DNA of 36,710 nucleotides from Alphaproteobacteria bacterium (GCA_022824395.1 JAJDZX010000002.1:1-36710); one strand, 5' to 3'; positions 7,494 to 17,154 are shown, numbered from the stretch's first letter. Program-made: numbers and translations. The notes: generated by a model from the letters alone, not told the origin.

Positions 7494-9671
7494 CTATGTG
7501 GGAGCCGCAAACAGGCCGCCTCCCTTATGCGCCGTGCGACCGATCACGAGCGGTCCTTCCTGCGCTGCGGTGAAGGTAAGCTGCAGCCGGCCCGACAGCC
7601 CGCCCCGCCCCCCGCGTCGCACCGTCAGGACCTTGACACCCGCCGGGGCGGGCCAGCCAATGCGATCCAGCTCGGCGACGGCGTCGGCTCTCAGCGCCTC
7701 GTCGTCGCCGAGGCGCCGGCGATGATTGGTCACTCGATAGTCGCTCACGCTCTGCCATTCCCGCGATGGAGCAAACAGCGGATCACTCTCCTCCTCGACC
7801 GTCGACGGCGCGAGGGCCAGGCGGCCGGCCCGGCCGGCGCGCAGCACCGCCATTCCTGCCAGCGCGCCTTCAACCTTGGTGTGGTCGCCGCTCGCCTCTT
7901 GCCAGCTCACGCCTACGCGCTGCAGCCTGCTCGGAGCTATGTAGAGCAGCCGTCGACGTGGGAGGTCAGGGACGACAGCGATGTGCCGGTGGGTGCCGCT
8001 CCGTGCGGGACTGCCATCGTCCGCATGGCCGGTGACGTAGGTCGGAAGGCTTCGCCCAGGCGGGAGTGCGGCCTGCGCCCGCGCGAGCATGGCACGGCGC
8101 GCGGCGCGGGCAACGAGAGCGGGATCCGCCGCGGCGAGACCCCCTTCGATCGAGAATGCCAGCACGCCGGGCGTCCGGTCGACGGCGCGCATGAGGCCGA
8201 GGCCGAGGTAGCGGCCGTCTCCCAGCACCAACGGCCCGGACACCGGCGCGGCAAACGTCAACGCGACATGCCACAGGGATTCCCCGGGGAAGCGCGAGCC
8301 GGCCGAGAAGCACTCGGCCCGCGCGCCCCGCTCGTCGAACGGTTCGCGCTGCACGGCCACGGCCGTTGCCGGCACGGCGACTGCTGCGTGACGCAGGGCC
8401 TGGCGCACGGCCTGGATCGCTTGAGCCCTCTCGTCCGTCCGCCCGCTTGCGTCTCTGGCGTTCAGGCCCGCGCGCGCGGGACGGGTGCGTCGTCGCCGCG
8501 CGTCCGCAAGCGCCAGCGGAGTCACGCTCCGCCAGTGCCGCCCTGCGGTCTCGCAGCGCGACGCCATGGCGTCGTCCTCCGCCGGCCGCAGTTCAGTGAC
8601 GACCGCGCCGTCAGCGGCGGTGCGAGCCACCTGCGCGAAGGCCCAGGCAAGATCGTCCGTCCGCACCGGACAGGGCTGCGGAACATAGACCGCGAGCCCC
8701 CGGATCATCATGTCGGAATGGGGGTGGCCGATCGACGGGACCGGCACGATCGTCACCCGCGCCGCCTTGTCGGTGTCCGTCGCCCCCCGCCCGACCAGGT
8801 AGCGCGTGACATCCTCCGCCCGCGCCGGCGTTCCCGCGCACAGGCGCTGCGCCGCCGCGTCGCGGACCTCGAGGGTCAGGGCCGCCGCCTCGGCCAGACG
8901 CCGGGGGGCGAAGCCGCCCTCCGCGTCGCCACGATGCAACGTGAAGACAAGGCGGTCGGGAGGCGCGTTGTACGCGACGTTCGCCAGGAGCGGCTTCGGC
9001 GGCTGGACGAAGAGGCGGACGGTGCCGCGGCTGCCGCCGCGGCGGAAGCGGGTACGCATGCCCGCAAAGCGGTTTGCGAGGCTGTGTCGCGTTCCCGGCC
9101 GCGGGCAGAGCAGCTTGCTGCCGGAACTGCCGCCCGCACTTGGGCGGTAGACGATGCCGCCGTGGCTGGCCAGAAGCTGTTTCGCCGTTTCGGACTCGAG
9201 CACGGCCGCGTCGGCCCAGGCCGCGTCGATCCCCCGACCGAGCTGGTAGAGCCGCCCTGCCGTCTCGCACAATGCCGCCGCCGGCGCCCCGTCGCCGTCG
9301 AAGCGCCAGCAGTAGAGCAACGGAGCGGAAGCATCGAACAGGGTCGGACAGACGGTTTTCCCGACGCGAACAGACGCCACTGCATCCTCGATATCTGCTG
9401 GCGGCTTCCCGGGAAGCGCGGCGTCGAGGTCATTGTTGGGCACGAACACCGTGTGGCCCTGGCCCGGTTCTCCGCGTGGCGCCACGATCACCGGGGGCGG
9501 CAGCTGCTCCAGCCAGTCGAGCGCAGTCCGCGCCGCGCCCGGGATCACCGCTCCCTCGGCCGCACCCGCCATCAGCGCCTGGAACAGCCGCGCGGGCGCC
9601 GGCGGCCAGCCGCCGGCGCCGTGGTACCTGCCCTCGTGAAACCGCACGGCGATCAGGAGCGTGCGTTCCAC
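7494..9671 (-). CDS. csb2: Type I-G (I-U) CRISPR protein Csb2, a Cas5-Cas6-type RAMP fusion
   Basis: 725 residues from GTG 9671, which lies just past the TGA of csb1 (9675-9677). The N-terminus (ERTLLIAVRFHEGRYHGAGG, then PPAPARLFQALMAG) is the Cas5-like start of the GSU0054/Csb2 family. Glycine-rich RAMP loops appear in the middle (GPLVLGDGRYLGLGLM) and at the extreme C-terminus (GPLVIGRTAHKGGGLF). Known role: in type I-G, Csb2 acts as Cas5 and crRNA-processing Cas6 in the Cascade complex, binding and cutting the repeat RNA. It looks longer than I remember for the family, but no second gene is evident. Last gene of the csb3-csb1-csb2 operon and the one nearest the array. A 1161-codon open frame on the other strand is a high-G+C shadow. 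Confidence 0.88.
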   Translation of the reverse strand: MERTLLIAVRFHEGRYHGAGGWPPAPARLFQALMAGAAEGAVIPGAARTALDWLEQLPPPVIVAPRGEPGQGHTVFVPNNDLDAALPGKPPADIEDAVASVRVGKTVCPTLFDASAPLLYCWRFDGDGAPAAALCETAGRLYQLGRGIDAAWADAAVLESETAKQLLASHGGIVYRPSAGGSSGSKLLCPRPGTRHSLANRFAGMRTRFRRGGSRGTVRLFVQPPKPLLANVAYNAPPDRLVFTLHRGDAEGGFAPRRLAEAAALTLEVRDAAAQRLCAGTPARAEDVTRYLVGRGATDTDKAARVTIVPVPSIGHPHSDMMIRGLAVYVPQPCPVRTDDLAWAFAQVARTAADGAVVTELRPAEDDAMASRCETAGRHWRSVTPLALADARRRRTRPARAGLNARDASGRTDERAQAIQAVRQALRHAAVAVPATAVAVQREPFDERGARAECFSAGSRFPGESLWHVALTFAAPVSGPLVLGDGRYLGLGLMRAVDRTPGVLAFSIEGGLAAADPALVARAARRAMLARAQAALPPGRSLPTYVTGHADDGSPARSGTHRHIAVVPDLPRRRLLYIAPSRLQRVGVSWQEASGDHTKVEGALAGMAVLRAGRAGRLALAPSTVEEESDPLFAPSREWQSVSDYRVTNHRRRLGDDEALRADAVAELDRIGWPAPAGVKVLTVRRGGRGGLSGRLQLTFTAAQEGPLVIGRTAHKGGGLFAAPT

Positions 9672-9674
9672 GGT

Positions 9675-10721
9675 TCAGCCCTTCTTCGCGGCATCCGCCC
9701 GGGCCCGCGCCGCTTCGAACCGGACGGATCGGCTCTCCCGCACGCCGAAGTCCGCCGCCGCGCCTTGGGCGAAGCTGAGCGCAGCATCGTGATCCAGGGC
9801 AATCGTCTCCCGCGCGCCGTCGCGGCTCACCGCCGTCCACGACGCCGGCGCCGCCGGATCCGGGGTGAGGAGACAGCCCTGCCGCAGAAATGTCTCCGGC
9901 GGCGCGCTCGCTGCGACCAGCGCCAGGCCGAGCACGTAGCGGCGCAGGACCGGACCGTCGTCACCTCCGAGGCGGCGCAGCGCGACCAGGTTGACGTTGA
10001 CGGTCCGGCGAATCTCCCCATGGACCACCATCCCTCCGGGCTCGCCCGTCGCCGGCACGGGCACGAAACCGCGCTGCGCCAGGGTGTTCCTGGTCCCGCC
10101 CCGCGCGCCTTCCTGCGCCGCCTTGTCCTGCTGGGATTCACTGAAGACGCCCTCCCGGGCGTAGTCGAGTGGCGGCAGGTATTGCGCAGACTGCTGCAGG
10201 TCGCTGACATCCCAGGCACGGATCACGGACTGCACGATGCGCGGCAACCGGGCCCCCGTATCGCGCGAATCCCAGACACCGAACACGAGGGAGGTCGGTG
10301 CCAGCCGGGCGATCGGGGCAGCGTCACCGGTGTCGAGAAAGGTCACGAAGGCCGCGCTGGCCTCCTCTGCGAGGGCCGTGGAGCGGATGAGCGCATCGCC
10401 CAGCCGGTGCCCGACCCGGAGAATGGAAACGGACCTGGCGTTGCCGTAGCTGATCGTGACCTGCGGCACCAGGGCGGCGTAGGGGGCCTCCTCGAAGACC
10501 GGCTCCATGCGGTTGGCCTGGGCGCCCACGCTGTCGACGGTCGCGACCCTGGTGCCGTCGGCCAGCGTGTCGATGTTGTAGCCGAGCCCGGCGTAGGTCG
10601 GCGGGAAGATCACGGCATCCCTTCCTTCCGCCGGCACCAGCGTCTGGCACAGTGTCAAGGCAACGGGACCGGCGCGGTCATTGGCACAGCGCTCGGCGAA
10701 TGCGGCGTCGAACTCGGTCAC
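9675..10721 (-). CDS. csb1: Type I-G (I-U) CRISPR protein Csb1 (Cas7 backbone)
   Basis: 348 residues from GTG 10721. This start is chosen because its GTGA overlaps the TGA stop of csb3 (10718-10720), the usual coupling inside cas operons; an upstream ATG at 10757 would overlap csb3 by 40 bp. Family features: QTLVPAEGRDAVIFPPTYAG near the N-terminus, DSVGAQANRMEPVF, a segment on expressing and naming alleles of crRNA (SLVFGVWDSRDTGARLPRIVQS), and a C-terminal Lys/Arg-rich tail. Known role: Csb1 (GSU0053 family) is the Cas7 subunit that polymerises along the crRNA spacer in the type I-G Cascade. Downstream csb2 starts 3 nt after its stop, so the two are co-transcribed. Confidence 0.88.
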   Translation of the reverse strand: MTEFDAAFAERCANDRAGPVALTLCQTLVPAEGRDAVIFPPTYAGLGYNIDTLADGTRVATVDSVGAQANRMEPVFEEAPYAALVPQVTISYGNARSVSILRVGHRLGDALIRSTALAEEASAAFVTFLDTGDAAPIARLAPTSLVFGVWDSRDTGARLPRIVQSVIRAWDVSDLQQSAQYLPPLDYAREGVFSESQQDKAAQEGARGGTRNTLAQRGFVPVPATGEPGGMVVHGEIRRTVNVNLVALRRLGGDDGPVLRRYVLGLALVAASAPPETFLRQGCLLTPDPAAPASWTAVSRDGARETIALDHDAALSFAQGAAADFGVRESRSVRFEAARARADAAKKG

Positions 10722-11605
10722 GGCGACGGGGTCTCCTCGATGACTTCGGTGATGCATCGGGCGTGGCCTTCCTGCGCGGGCCAGCCCAGTCGCATGGTGA
10801 ACAGGCGGAACGGCATGCCCGGCACCGGCGGCTGTTCCGCGCCGAGCGCTGCGCGCACGAAGATCGGGTCGTACAGCTCCTCGCCGGCCAGGCCAGCCAC
10901 GCCGTAGCGGTATTCCAGCCGCGTGCGCCGGACGGGCCGGGCATGGGTCAGGCCGATGGCCGCGAGCAGCTCGACGACAGGGTATCCCTGCATCGTCAGG
11001 GTGGACCTGTGCTTGTAGGGCGAGAAGCCGGTATCGATCGGCACGTAGTCGCGCCGCCAGTCGAAGCGGAAACTGCCGCTCTGCGCGGCGCTCAGCGAGA
11101 ACGGGTCATCCGCACTGTCGGCTGCCCGCCCCCCCACCAGGTCGAGGGCGTCCTGGGCCAGTCTGGCGCCGGGCTTGCCTTGCATGCCTGCCCAGAACTT
11201 GACCCGGTCGCGCCCCGCCCGCCCCTGATCGCCCCAGTGGTCGATCGTGATGCACGCGCCGGTGCGGTCGCGCAGGCGCGCCGGCAGGACGTCGGTTCCC
11301 GTGTACCTGCAGGGGAACGTGCCGGCGGCGTCTTCCTCCGCCCTGATCTTCCATTTGTCGATGGGGCGGGGTGAATCCGCCGGCGCGACGCACGTCACGG
11401 TGGCCTCATCCAGAAAGCGCAGCACGCGGCGCACCGGGTCGTCGCCGCCGCGGGCGGCGAGCCGGAAGCACGGGTTGCCGGGACCCCGCCAGATGAAACC
11501 GCCGCCGGCGCCGCCCAGGAGGATCTCCGCGGCCTCGAGGAAGCCCAGGCAGGCGAATACCTGGCCAGGATTGGTCAGGTCGACGGGGACCGACGCGTTG
11601 GCCAT
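10718..11605 (-). CDS. csb3: Type I-G (I-U) CRISPR protein Csb3
   Basis: 295 residues from ATG 11605, preceded by a GGAGGAGGCGGAG ribosome-binding region. The sequence (DLTNPGQVFACLGFLEAAEI, KFWAGMQGKPGARLAQDAL, FDWRRDYVPIDTGFSPYKHR) matches my memory of the Csb3 family of type I-U loci. Its role is less well defined than csb1 or csb2; it may supply the large-subunit (Cas8-like) function where csx17 is absent, and csx17 is absent here. First gene of the csb3-csb1-csb2 operon. Its promoter region, 11606-11660, contains the palindrome-like TTTGGCCATTTGGCCA. It is separated from cas3 by 2.3 kb of inserted sequence. Confidence 0.78.
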   Translation of the reverse strand: MANASVPVDLTNPGQVFACLGFLEAAEILLGGAGGGFIWRGPGNPCFRLAARGGDDPVRRVLRFLDEATVTCVAPADSPRPIDKWKIRAEEDAAGTFPCRYTGTDVLPARLRDRTGACITIDHWGDQGRAGRDRVKFWAGMQGKPGARLAQDALDLVGGRAADSADDPFSLSAAQSGSFRFDWRRDYVPIDTGFSPYKHRSTLTMQGYPVVELLAAIGLTHARPVRRTRLEYRYGVAGLAGEELYDPIFVRAALGAEQPPVPGMPFRLFTMRLGWPAQEGHARCITEVIEETPSP

Positions 11606-11844
11606 GGCTCCGCCTCCTCCGTTTGTCGGTATCGCGGTAGTTTGGCCATTTGGCCACGTACTGCGTTTACCTGGGCATCGGCCAAGATATGGGTTATCCG
11701 GTCACCGTGTGCGCCGGCGCTGTCTTGCGATTTGCGCAGGCAGGCGTATCCGGATCCGGAGCGAATTGATGCGGACTGGCCGCGTGCCTGCGGCTTTGCG
11801 CCAACTGACGAACGCATTCCCTGCGCATCGGCCGCGCACCGGGG

Positions 11845-12135
11845 ATGGCCCGCCAAACCGGCTCACTTCTACAGGAATCCCGTTTGGCACCGAATCATCA
11901 ACCTGTACTGGTGGAATCCGGCCCTGAACGCATCGTTCGACACCCTGTCCACGACCTTGAAAAAGCCGGCTTCGACCGCCATAAGGCCGAAGCCGTTGCA
12001 GCCGCCCTCGGGAGAGCATCCCTACCCGGCCGAGACCAACCTGCAACCGAAGCTGACCGGTAAAAAGCCGCTCCCGCAATCGTCGCCATCAATTCAGGCG
12101 TCACGTTCGGGCTCCTCAAACTGCTTCTTCCCTGA
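11845..12135 (+). pseudogene. DUF1640/CCDC90-like coiled-coil protein with internal stop
   Basis: The frame from ATG 11845 reads HDLEKAGFDRHKAEAVAAAL, the characteristic N-terminal helix of DUF1640-like proteins, then reaches TAA at 12061-12063. The same frame continues past the stop with AAPAIVAINSGVTFGLLKLL to a TGA at 12133-12135, which is the usual C-terminal membrane helix of these proteins. One nonsense change therefore separates the coil and the membrane anchor. Compared with the intact gene at 17155-17469, the middle coil is short, so a deletion may also have occurred. It lies in the insertion that separates csb3 from cas3. Confidence 0.6.
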
Positions 12136-12315
12136 CGTCAGAAAGCAGCGGTGTTTGCCCACAGTGAGCCCGACGACGATTACCAGTCAAACGAAGGGAT
12201 TTATATACGTAATTTTCCGAATGAACGGATTACCCTCGGCAGAGCTTTAGATCTGAACTCTCAACTTCCCTCACGCGTAGACGGCTCAAGAAACTACATA
12301 TTCCTTCACCATCAC

Positions 12316-13566
12316 TCAGATCCCAGATCGTGAACCCCAATTACGTTCGGCACCGAACGCCGCCGTGATCTCCGGACGCTGGAGCGTTCCTGCAGCTACC
12401 TCCGCCCCCAACCCATAAAACGCCCCGACCACATCCGAAATGGCATCCTCATCGACAGAATCGAAATACGTGCCATTCACGAACAAGTCATAGCTCCAAC
12501 CCGCCCGGTTCCACATGCCTCCATCCCAATTCCGGATAGTGTGAAACTCAGCCGAACCCCAACTGGTCCCGAAATCAAACGTCAGGTTCGCCTCGCCATA
12601 CACAACCGCCAATCCGCTGGTATACCCGACAAGACCGCCTGACCAAGTCGCCGTTCCCCTCAACGCCGCCTCAGGGGGCGGAGGCATGAACCCGCCATCC
12701 ACCCACGGAATCTCAACCGATCGAAGGCCATACGTGTGCCACACCCGATGGACACCGAACTGCACTCCCTCCGACCAATCGAACACGGTATCCACGCTGC
12801 CCGTCCAATCGCCCCACCCATACATATCGAACAAGACCGCCGCATCGATCAGAGGCACGTTATCGAACACTCTGGACGATTGGTGCTGATACGACAGCAC
12901 CGACGTGTGCGTGTGGTGCGGGTGGCCCATAAGACCCACCGCATGCAACATCTCATGCACCATCGTCTGCACCGCGTATTCCTGCCCATGCTCCATCAAC
13001 GACTCCTGCACCAACGCATAGCCGAACTCACCATTCGTCCATGCAACTCCCTGCGCATCAATGCTCTCAATGTTCCGGATATCCGCGTAAATCGCCGGTT
13101 CCCAACGCCCCATATCCGGTCCAACCTGCTCAGACACCTGCCGGATCGCCACATCTGCAGCCGATTTGAATTCAGCGTTGGCATACTCTGTCCGAAGCCT
13201 TTTATCCGCAGGCAACACCCGATTCACGATTCCCACCGCTCGAAGAATCACCAGCGCCTCATCCACAGTGCTGTCGTTCGGGATGACCACCAACTCAGGC
13301 ATCACAGGCCACTCGTTAAACCAGCCCGTGCCGAGAGTGGAGCAAATTGCAAAGTAACCTCCCTCCGCCTCACAATCCGCCACCATTGCCTCTTTGTAAT
13401 CCTGACGTCCCCTCCACGAGATGTCCTGACGAGAGCCGCCTGTGGCCCGTATCGCCTCCTGCGGAGGAATCGTCGACGTCGCTTCATAGCCGGATATCGG
13501 TGCACCGCCGCCTCCACTGCAAGCTGATACGCACACACCCACCATCAGCATTGCTGCAAGACGCAT
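12316..13566 (-). CDS. Lipoprotein zinc metalloprotease with TbpB-like barrel
   Basis: 416 residues from ATG 13566, chosen because GGGAGGAAGTT lies just upstream and because it places a signal peptide (MRLAAMLMVGVCVSAC) with lipobox Cys at the start. The N-terminal half holds a metalloprotease domain with VHEMLHAVGLMGH (HExxHxxGxxGH, a metzincin-type zinc site with three His ligands). The C-terminal half is a single TbpB-like barrel (GTATWSGGLVGYTS, NLTFDFGTSWGSAEF, VVGAFYGLGAEVAAGTL, ITAAFGAERN). It is a single-unit version of the 2927-6220 protein. Third positions and overall composition are clearly lower in G+C than the flanking cas genes, suggesting separate acquisition. It interrupts the cas locus on the same strand; no CRISPR role is implied. 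Confidence 0.82.
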   Translation of the reverse strand: MRLAAMLMVGVCVSACSGGGGAPISGYEATSTIPPQEAIRATGGSRQDISWRGRQDYKEAMVADCEAEGGYFAICSTLGTGWFNEWPVMPELVVIPNDSTVDEALVILRAVGIVNRVLPADKRLRTEYANAEFKSAADVAIRQVSEQVGPDMGRWEPAIYADIRNIESIDAQGVAWTNGEFGYALVQESLMEHGQEYAVQTMVHEMLHAVGLMGHPHHTHTSVLSYQHQSSRVFDNVPLIDAAVLFDMYGWGDWTGSVDTVFDWSEGVQFGVHRVWHTYGLRSVEIPWVDGGFMPPPPEAALRGTATWSGGLVGYTSGLAVVYGEANLTFDFGTSWGSAEFHTIRNWDGGMWNRAGWSYDLFVNGTYFDSVDEDAISDVVGAFYGLGAEVAAGTLQRPEITAAFGAERNWGSRSGI

Positions 13567-13911
13567 AACTTCCTCCCGGAACTTGACTGCGACGATATAG
13601 ATTCTCTTCCCGAACATCCCTCGCGCGTAGATATGCCGAAAGACTGCGCAAACTCCTTCAATTCCAGATCGTCTACGTCGTTAACGCAGGCAAATTACGG
13701 ACCAGTGGGCGAGCCACCGTTCAGGGTGGAGGTTATCAGATGGCCTGCGCCTCAAAATGAACTTGGACAATTACATGTAGACCCCCAAACGAAGCCCATC
13801 GATTGGGCCAATTGGGCCGTCTGACGGCCACATTACGGGCTCATCCGCGGTCGACAATCGACAATACCGACACTGTTCCGGTCCCGGCACGGCGCTGCGG
13901 CTCCCGCGCCG
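13567..13911. other. Spacer between cas3 and the inserted lipoprotein gene
   Basis: 345 bp with no supported gene, part lower in G+C. It contains TTGGGCCAATTGGGCC at 13804-13819, which resembles TTTGGCCATTTGGCCA at 11641-11656 on the far side of the insertion. Confidence 0.4.
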
Positions 13912-16767
13912 TCACAGGGCCAGGCGCTCCGAAGCAGCTTGGTCCGCGGCGCGGAGCAGCGCCTCCCACCAGGCCAGGCCCCAGGGACCCCACTGCCGCT
14001 GCAGCCGTGCGAAGCGCACCGCGATCGCGTGCGCGCCGGCTTCCGCCGCGCTCGGCGGCAGGCCGTCGTGGCCGTCGATGCCGATGGCAGGCCTGGCCAG
14101 GCCGTGGTGCGCGGCGATCAGGTGCAGCGCGAGCATGAAGCGCGGGTCGTCGCGGTCAAGGCCGGCGAGGCCGTTCTCCTCGGCGTCGAGCGTCGACTTG
14201 AACTCGTGCCGGAAGCCGTTCAGCCGAAGGCGATCGACGGGCCCCGCCGTCTTGGCGTAGGGACCGTCCCTGCGCCAGTCGGGCGGGGCGCCGAAGGCCC
14301 GCTGCCAGCGCCGGGTGGCCTTGCCGTCGTCGTGATGCCGGGCCGCCGCGACCAGCATGGCCCGGTCCGCCGCCTCGAGGCCGAGCGCGGTGGCGATGCG
14401 GGCCGCTTCCTCCCCTGCCCACCGCTGGTGCGCATCGAGACGCTGCGCCGTGCGGGCCACCGCCCGCGCGTCCTCGTCATCGCCCTCGCCGGGGAGGGTC
14501 CGGACCACGAGCCATGAAGAGACCGCGCCGTCCGGCGATACGGCATACGGTGTGTGCAGCACGTCCTGCCAGGGGCCACGCTCGGTATCGCCGTCCCCGA
14601 TTGCCTCGCCGCGCAGGCGCTTGCCGCGCTCGGCCCCGGATCTTGCCACGACCTTGATGGCGCCTCGGCAATCGCCCGGACTGTCGCCATCGGGGCTCCA
14701 GCAGTCCTCGATGGTGCGCGGCGGCCCGTCGGCACCGGCGTCCAGGAGGCCGTCCCGCAACCCTCCGAGCCGGGCATCCACGACGACGCGTTTGCCCCGG
14801 AGGATCTCCGAGAGCTGCCGGGGCGGCCAGCCGTTGATGTCTGCGAGGGACAGGGCGCCGGCCGGCTCGTTGGCATCGTCGAGCAGGAAGGCGATCGGGG
14901 CGCGCCGGGTCAGCGGAGCGAGCGGAGGCCCGCGGGTAACCGTCCCGCCCCCAACCCCGCCGTCGTCCTCCCCGGGCTCGTTCTCCTGCCTGGTCGCCGT
15001 CCAAAGCTTGGCCCCCCGCTGGCGAAGCCAGTTCACGACGCGTCGTGTCTCCGTTTCCAGGAGTTCGGTCGCCCGTGGCGCCGCCGCTGCAAAGAAGGCC
15101 CGGACCTCCGACATCCCGGCCGGTGCCGCGTCGCCGCCGCGCGGCGAGAAGCGGAGCGGGAGGTACCAGCGCCAGATCACGGCGGTCTGCGGCTCGTCGT
15201 CCGCCCCCCACCCGCGCAGCCAGGGGGCCGCCGCCGGCCGGCCGGCGTGGTCCGGGAGCGAGGTCATGGCCCAGGCATCGACCACAGGACGCGAGAGCGC
15301 CGGGTAGAGCGGCAGGGGCGTGGAGGCCGCGGCGATGCGCGCACGCCGGGCCGGGTCGACGGCGAGGGCGGCTAGGGCGCCCGGTCCGGCCTGGCGGCCG
15401 CCGGCACCGTCGGACGGCAGCGTTTCGAGAAGGCCGCGCACAGCCCGGTGGCGGGCGGCCGCGTCCTGGTCCGCCTTCCGGTCGCCGGCCGCGCCCGCGT
15501 CGATCACGTGGACGCGCGCCGTGCCCGACCCGCGCCGGTTCACCCGGCCAAGCCGCTGCACCATGCGCTCCCAGGCGATGAGGTTGCAGACCAGGTGGTC
15601 GGCATCGAGGTCGATCCCGGCCTCGCCGGCGGCATCGGCGACGAGGAACACGGGCGCGCTACGCGCGGGCCGGCCTTCGCCGACCAGCCCGTGCGCCTCG
15701 AGCTCGGCGCAGGCCGCCTGCCGTTCGCGCACCCGCCCGTCGCCGGCCAGCAGGACCACATGCGGCCGGCGGTCGTCCCGGTCCGCGCGCTTGCGCAGGT
15801 CGGCCGCCACCCTCTCCGCGTCGGCGCGCCGGTCGCAGTAGACCGCGATGCCTGGTGGCCGCCCCCCGGGCGGGGTCACGGCCGCCAGCAGGCGCCACGC
15901 CCGCCCGACCAGCGCGTCCGCGAGACTTGAAGCGGCGCCGGGCGCTTCGACCGTCAGGCTCTTGCGCGCCTCCAGCCGCGTGCGGACGACCGCGTTCCCC
16001 CGGTCGGCATCGTCCAGGCGGAACGGCGGCCCGCCGGAAGCGGGGACCGGCGTGGCCGACAGGGGCAGCACCCGGAACGGCGGCGGGAGCGCGCCGCGCG
16101 CCGCGGGGCCGGTGAAGACGCCCGCCCCGGCGTCCGCCCCGCCGGGCGGGGGCGGGCGTTGCCCCCGCTCGATCGCCCGGAGCAGGCGCGCGAACGGGTC
16201 GGCGGGATGTGCCTCGTCGAGGATCACCAGCGTGTCGCATCCGAGCAGCCCCGCCATGTAGGGCCGCAGGTGCCGGGACAGGCCGCGGCCCTGGAACAGG
16301 AGGCGCGACCCCACCGTGTCGGCGGTGCCCACGATGATCGCCGGCGCCGCCGGGTTCGCCATCCACTCCCGGTTGTCGGCGTGGGGTCCGCGCAGGGTGG
16401 AGACCGGGAGCGGCCGTCCGCCGAGCCCGAGGGCGCGCCGCACGGCTTCGAGCCCGTCCGCTTCCTGCAGGGTGTCCCGCAGCCGCTGGGCGAGCGCGCT
16501 CGCGTGGTCCGCCACTGCTCGCCGGTCGACGACGTGGACGAGGCGGCGGGGCAGGGCTGCCCCCGCCGCCCGCGCCAGCAGCCAGACCGCCATGACGGCC
16601 GTCTTCCCCATGCCGGTGGGAATGTCCACCGCCGCTGGCACCTGGCCGCGCGCGAAGTACGCGTCGAACAGCCGCCGCTGCCACGGCAGCGGCGCATGCG
16701 AGGTCAGCGCCTTGAACGCGCTGGCGAAGCCGGCGGGCGCCCACTGATCCCCCGCCCGGCCCTTCAT
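13912..16767 (-). CDS. cas3: Type I-G CRISPR helicase-nuclease Cas3 (C-terminal HD)
   Basis: 951 residues from ATG 16767; an in-frame ATG at 16848 would add 27 Pro/Gly-rich residues without family resemblance. Superfamily 2 helicase motifs: Walker A PTGMGKT (about 50-56), DEAH (184-187), LSATP (about 236-240), and the motif VI region QRLGRVNRRG. The HD nuclease domain follows rather than precedes the helicase: RHHDDGK (about 810-816), RHEF (about 853) and AHHGLARP (about 885-892). Known role: Cascade recruits Cas3 to unwind and shred target DNA; the helicase-then-HD order is typical of type I-G. All catalytic motifs are present, so it looks functional. The effector genes lie 2.3 kb downstream on the same strand, beyond an insertion. 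The long plus-strand frame here is a shadow. Confidence 0.9.
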   Translation of the reverse strand: MKGRAGDQWAPAGFASAFKALTSHAPLPWQRRLFDAYFARGQVPAAVDIPTGMGKTAVMAVWLLARAAGAALPRRLVHVVDRRAVADHASALAQRLRDTLQEADGLEAVRRALGLGGRPLPVSTLRGPHADNREWMANPAAPAIIVGTADTVGSRLLFQGRGLSRHLRPYMAGLLGCDTLVILDEAHPADPFARLLRAIERGQRPPPPGGADAGAGVFTGPAARGALPPPFRVLPLSATPVPASGGPPFRLDDADRGNAVVRTRLEARKSLTVEAPGAASSLADALVGRAWRLLAAVTPPGGRPPGIAVYCDRRADAERVAADLRKRADRDDRRPHVVLLAGDGRVRERQAACAELEAHGLVGEGRPARSAPVFLVADAAGEAGIDLDADHLVCNLIAWERMVQRLGRVNRRGSGTARVHVIDAGAAGDRKADQDAAARHRAVRGLLETLPSDGAGGRQAGPGALAALAVDPARRARIAAASTPLPLYPALSRPVVDAWAMTSLPDHAGRPAAAPWLRGWGADDEPQTAVIWRWYLPLRFSPRGGDAAPAGMSEVRAFFAAAAPRATELLETETRRVVNWLRQRGAKLWTATRQENEPGEDDGGVGGGTVTRGPPLAPLTRRAPIAFLLDDANEPAGALSLADINGWPPRQLSEILRGKRVVVDARLGGLRDGLLDAGADGPPRTIEDCWSPDGDSPGDCRGAIKVVARSGAERGKRLRGEAIGDGDTERGPWQDVLHTPYAVSPDGAVSSWLVVRTLPGEGDDEDARAVARTAQRLDAHQRWAGEEAARIATALGLEAADRAMLVAAARHHDDGKATRRWQRAFGAPPDWRRDGPYAKTAGPVDRLRLNGFRHEFKSTLDAEENGLAGLDRDDPRFMLALHLIAAHHGLARPAIGIDGHDGLPPSAAEAGAHAIAVRFARLQRQWGPWGLAWWEALLRAADQAASERLAL

Positions 16768-17154
16768 CGCGCGCTTGTCATGGCCTCCGGGCGGCGACGG
16801 CCCGCGCGGACAGGTTCCGAGGATGCGGGGATCATCCGGGGGGAACACGGAGGCGGGCTGACGCCTGTCGGAGAGAACGGGGCCCGGAAGCCGTTCGCCG
16901 GGCCGCGGCGCGGGCGGCGGTTCCCGTTCGTCGCCGACCCGAAACGCCGTCGCAGGGGCAGCCGGGTCCCGTACCGGCGTCGCGTGGACGGCGCTTCCAT
17001 CCGTCGCCCTGGTCCCGGTCCCGCCCTCCGTGCCGGGGCACGCAGCGGCGGGACGCCGGCCGGAATCTCCGCGGGCGGCCGCGAAGCGCGTGCCGGAGGA
17101 CGAGTCAGGCGTGATCGCCGCACCCCTGCGCGTCTCTCGCCGGCGGGCCCGCCG
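16768..17154. other. Upstream region of cas3, no gene seen
   Basis: About 390 bp of very high G+C. Open frames exist on both strands but are Arg/Pro-rich and unlike proteins. It should hold the cas3 promoter, which I could not pinpoint. No CRISPR repeats are seen here. Confidence 0.4.

Noticed and set aside
7422-10907. 1161-codon plus-strand open frame opposite csb2 and csb1
   Set aside because: Antisense shadow of high-G+C cas genes: Arg/His/Pro-rich, no domains, no start signal. The minus-strand genes have clear family motifs and overlaps.
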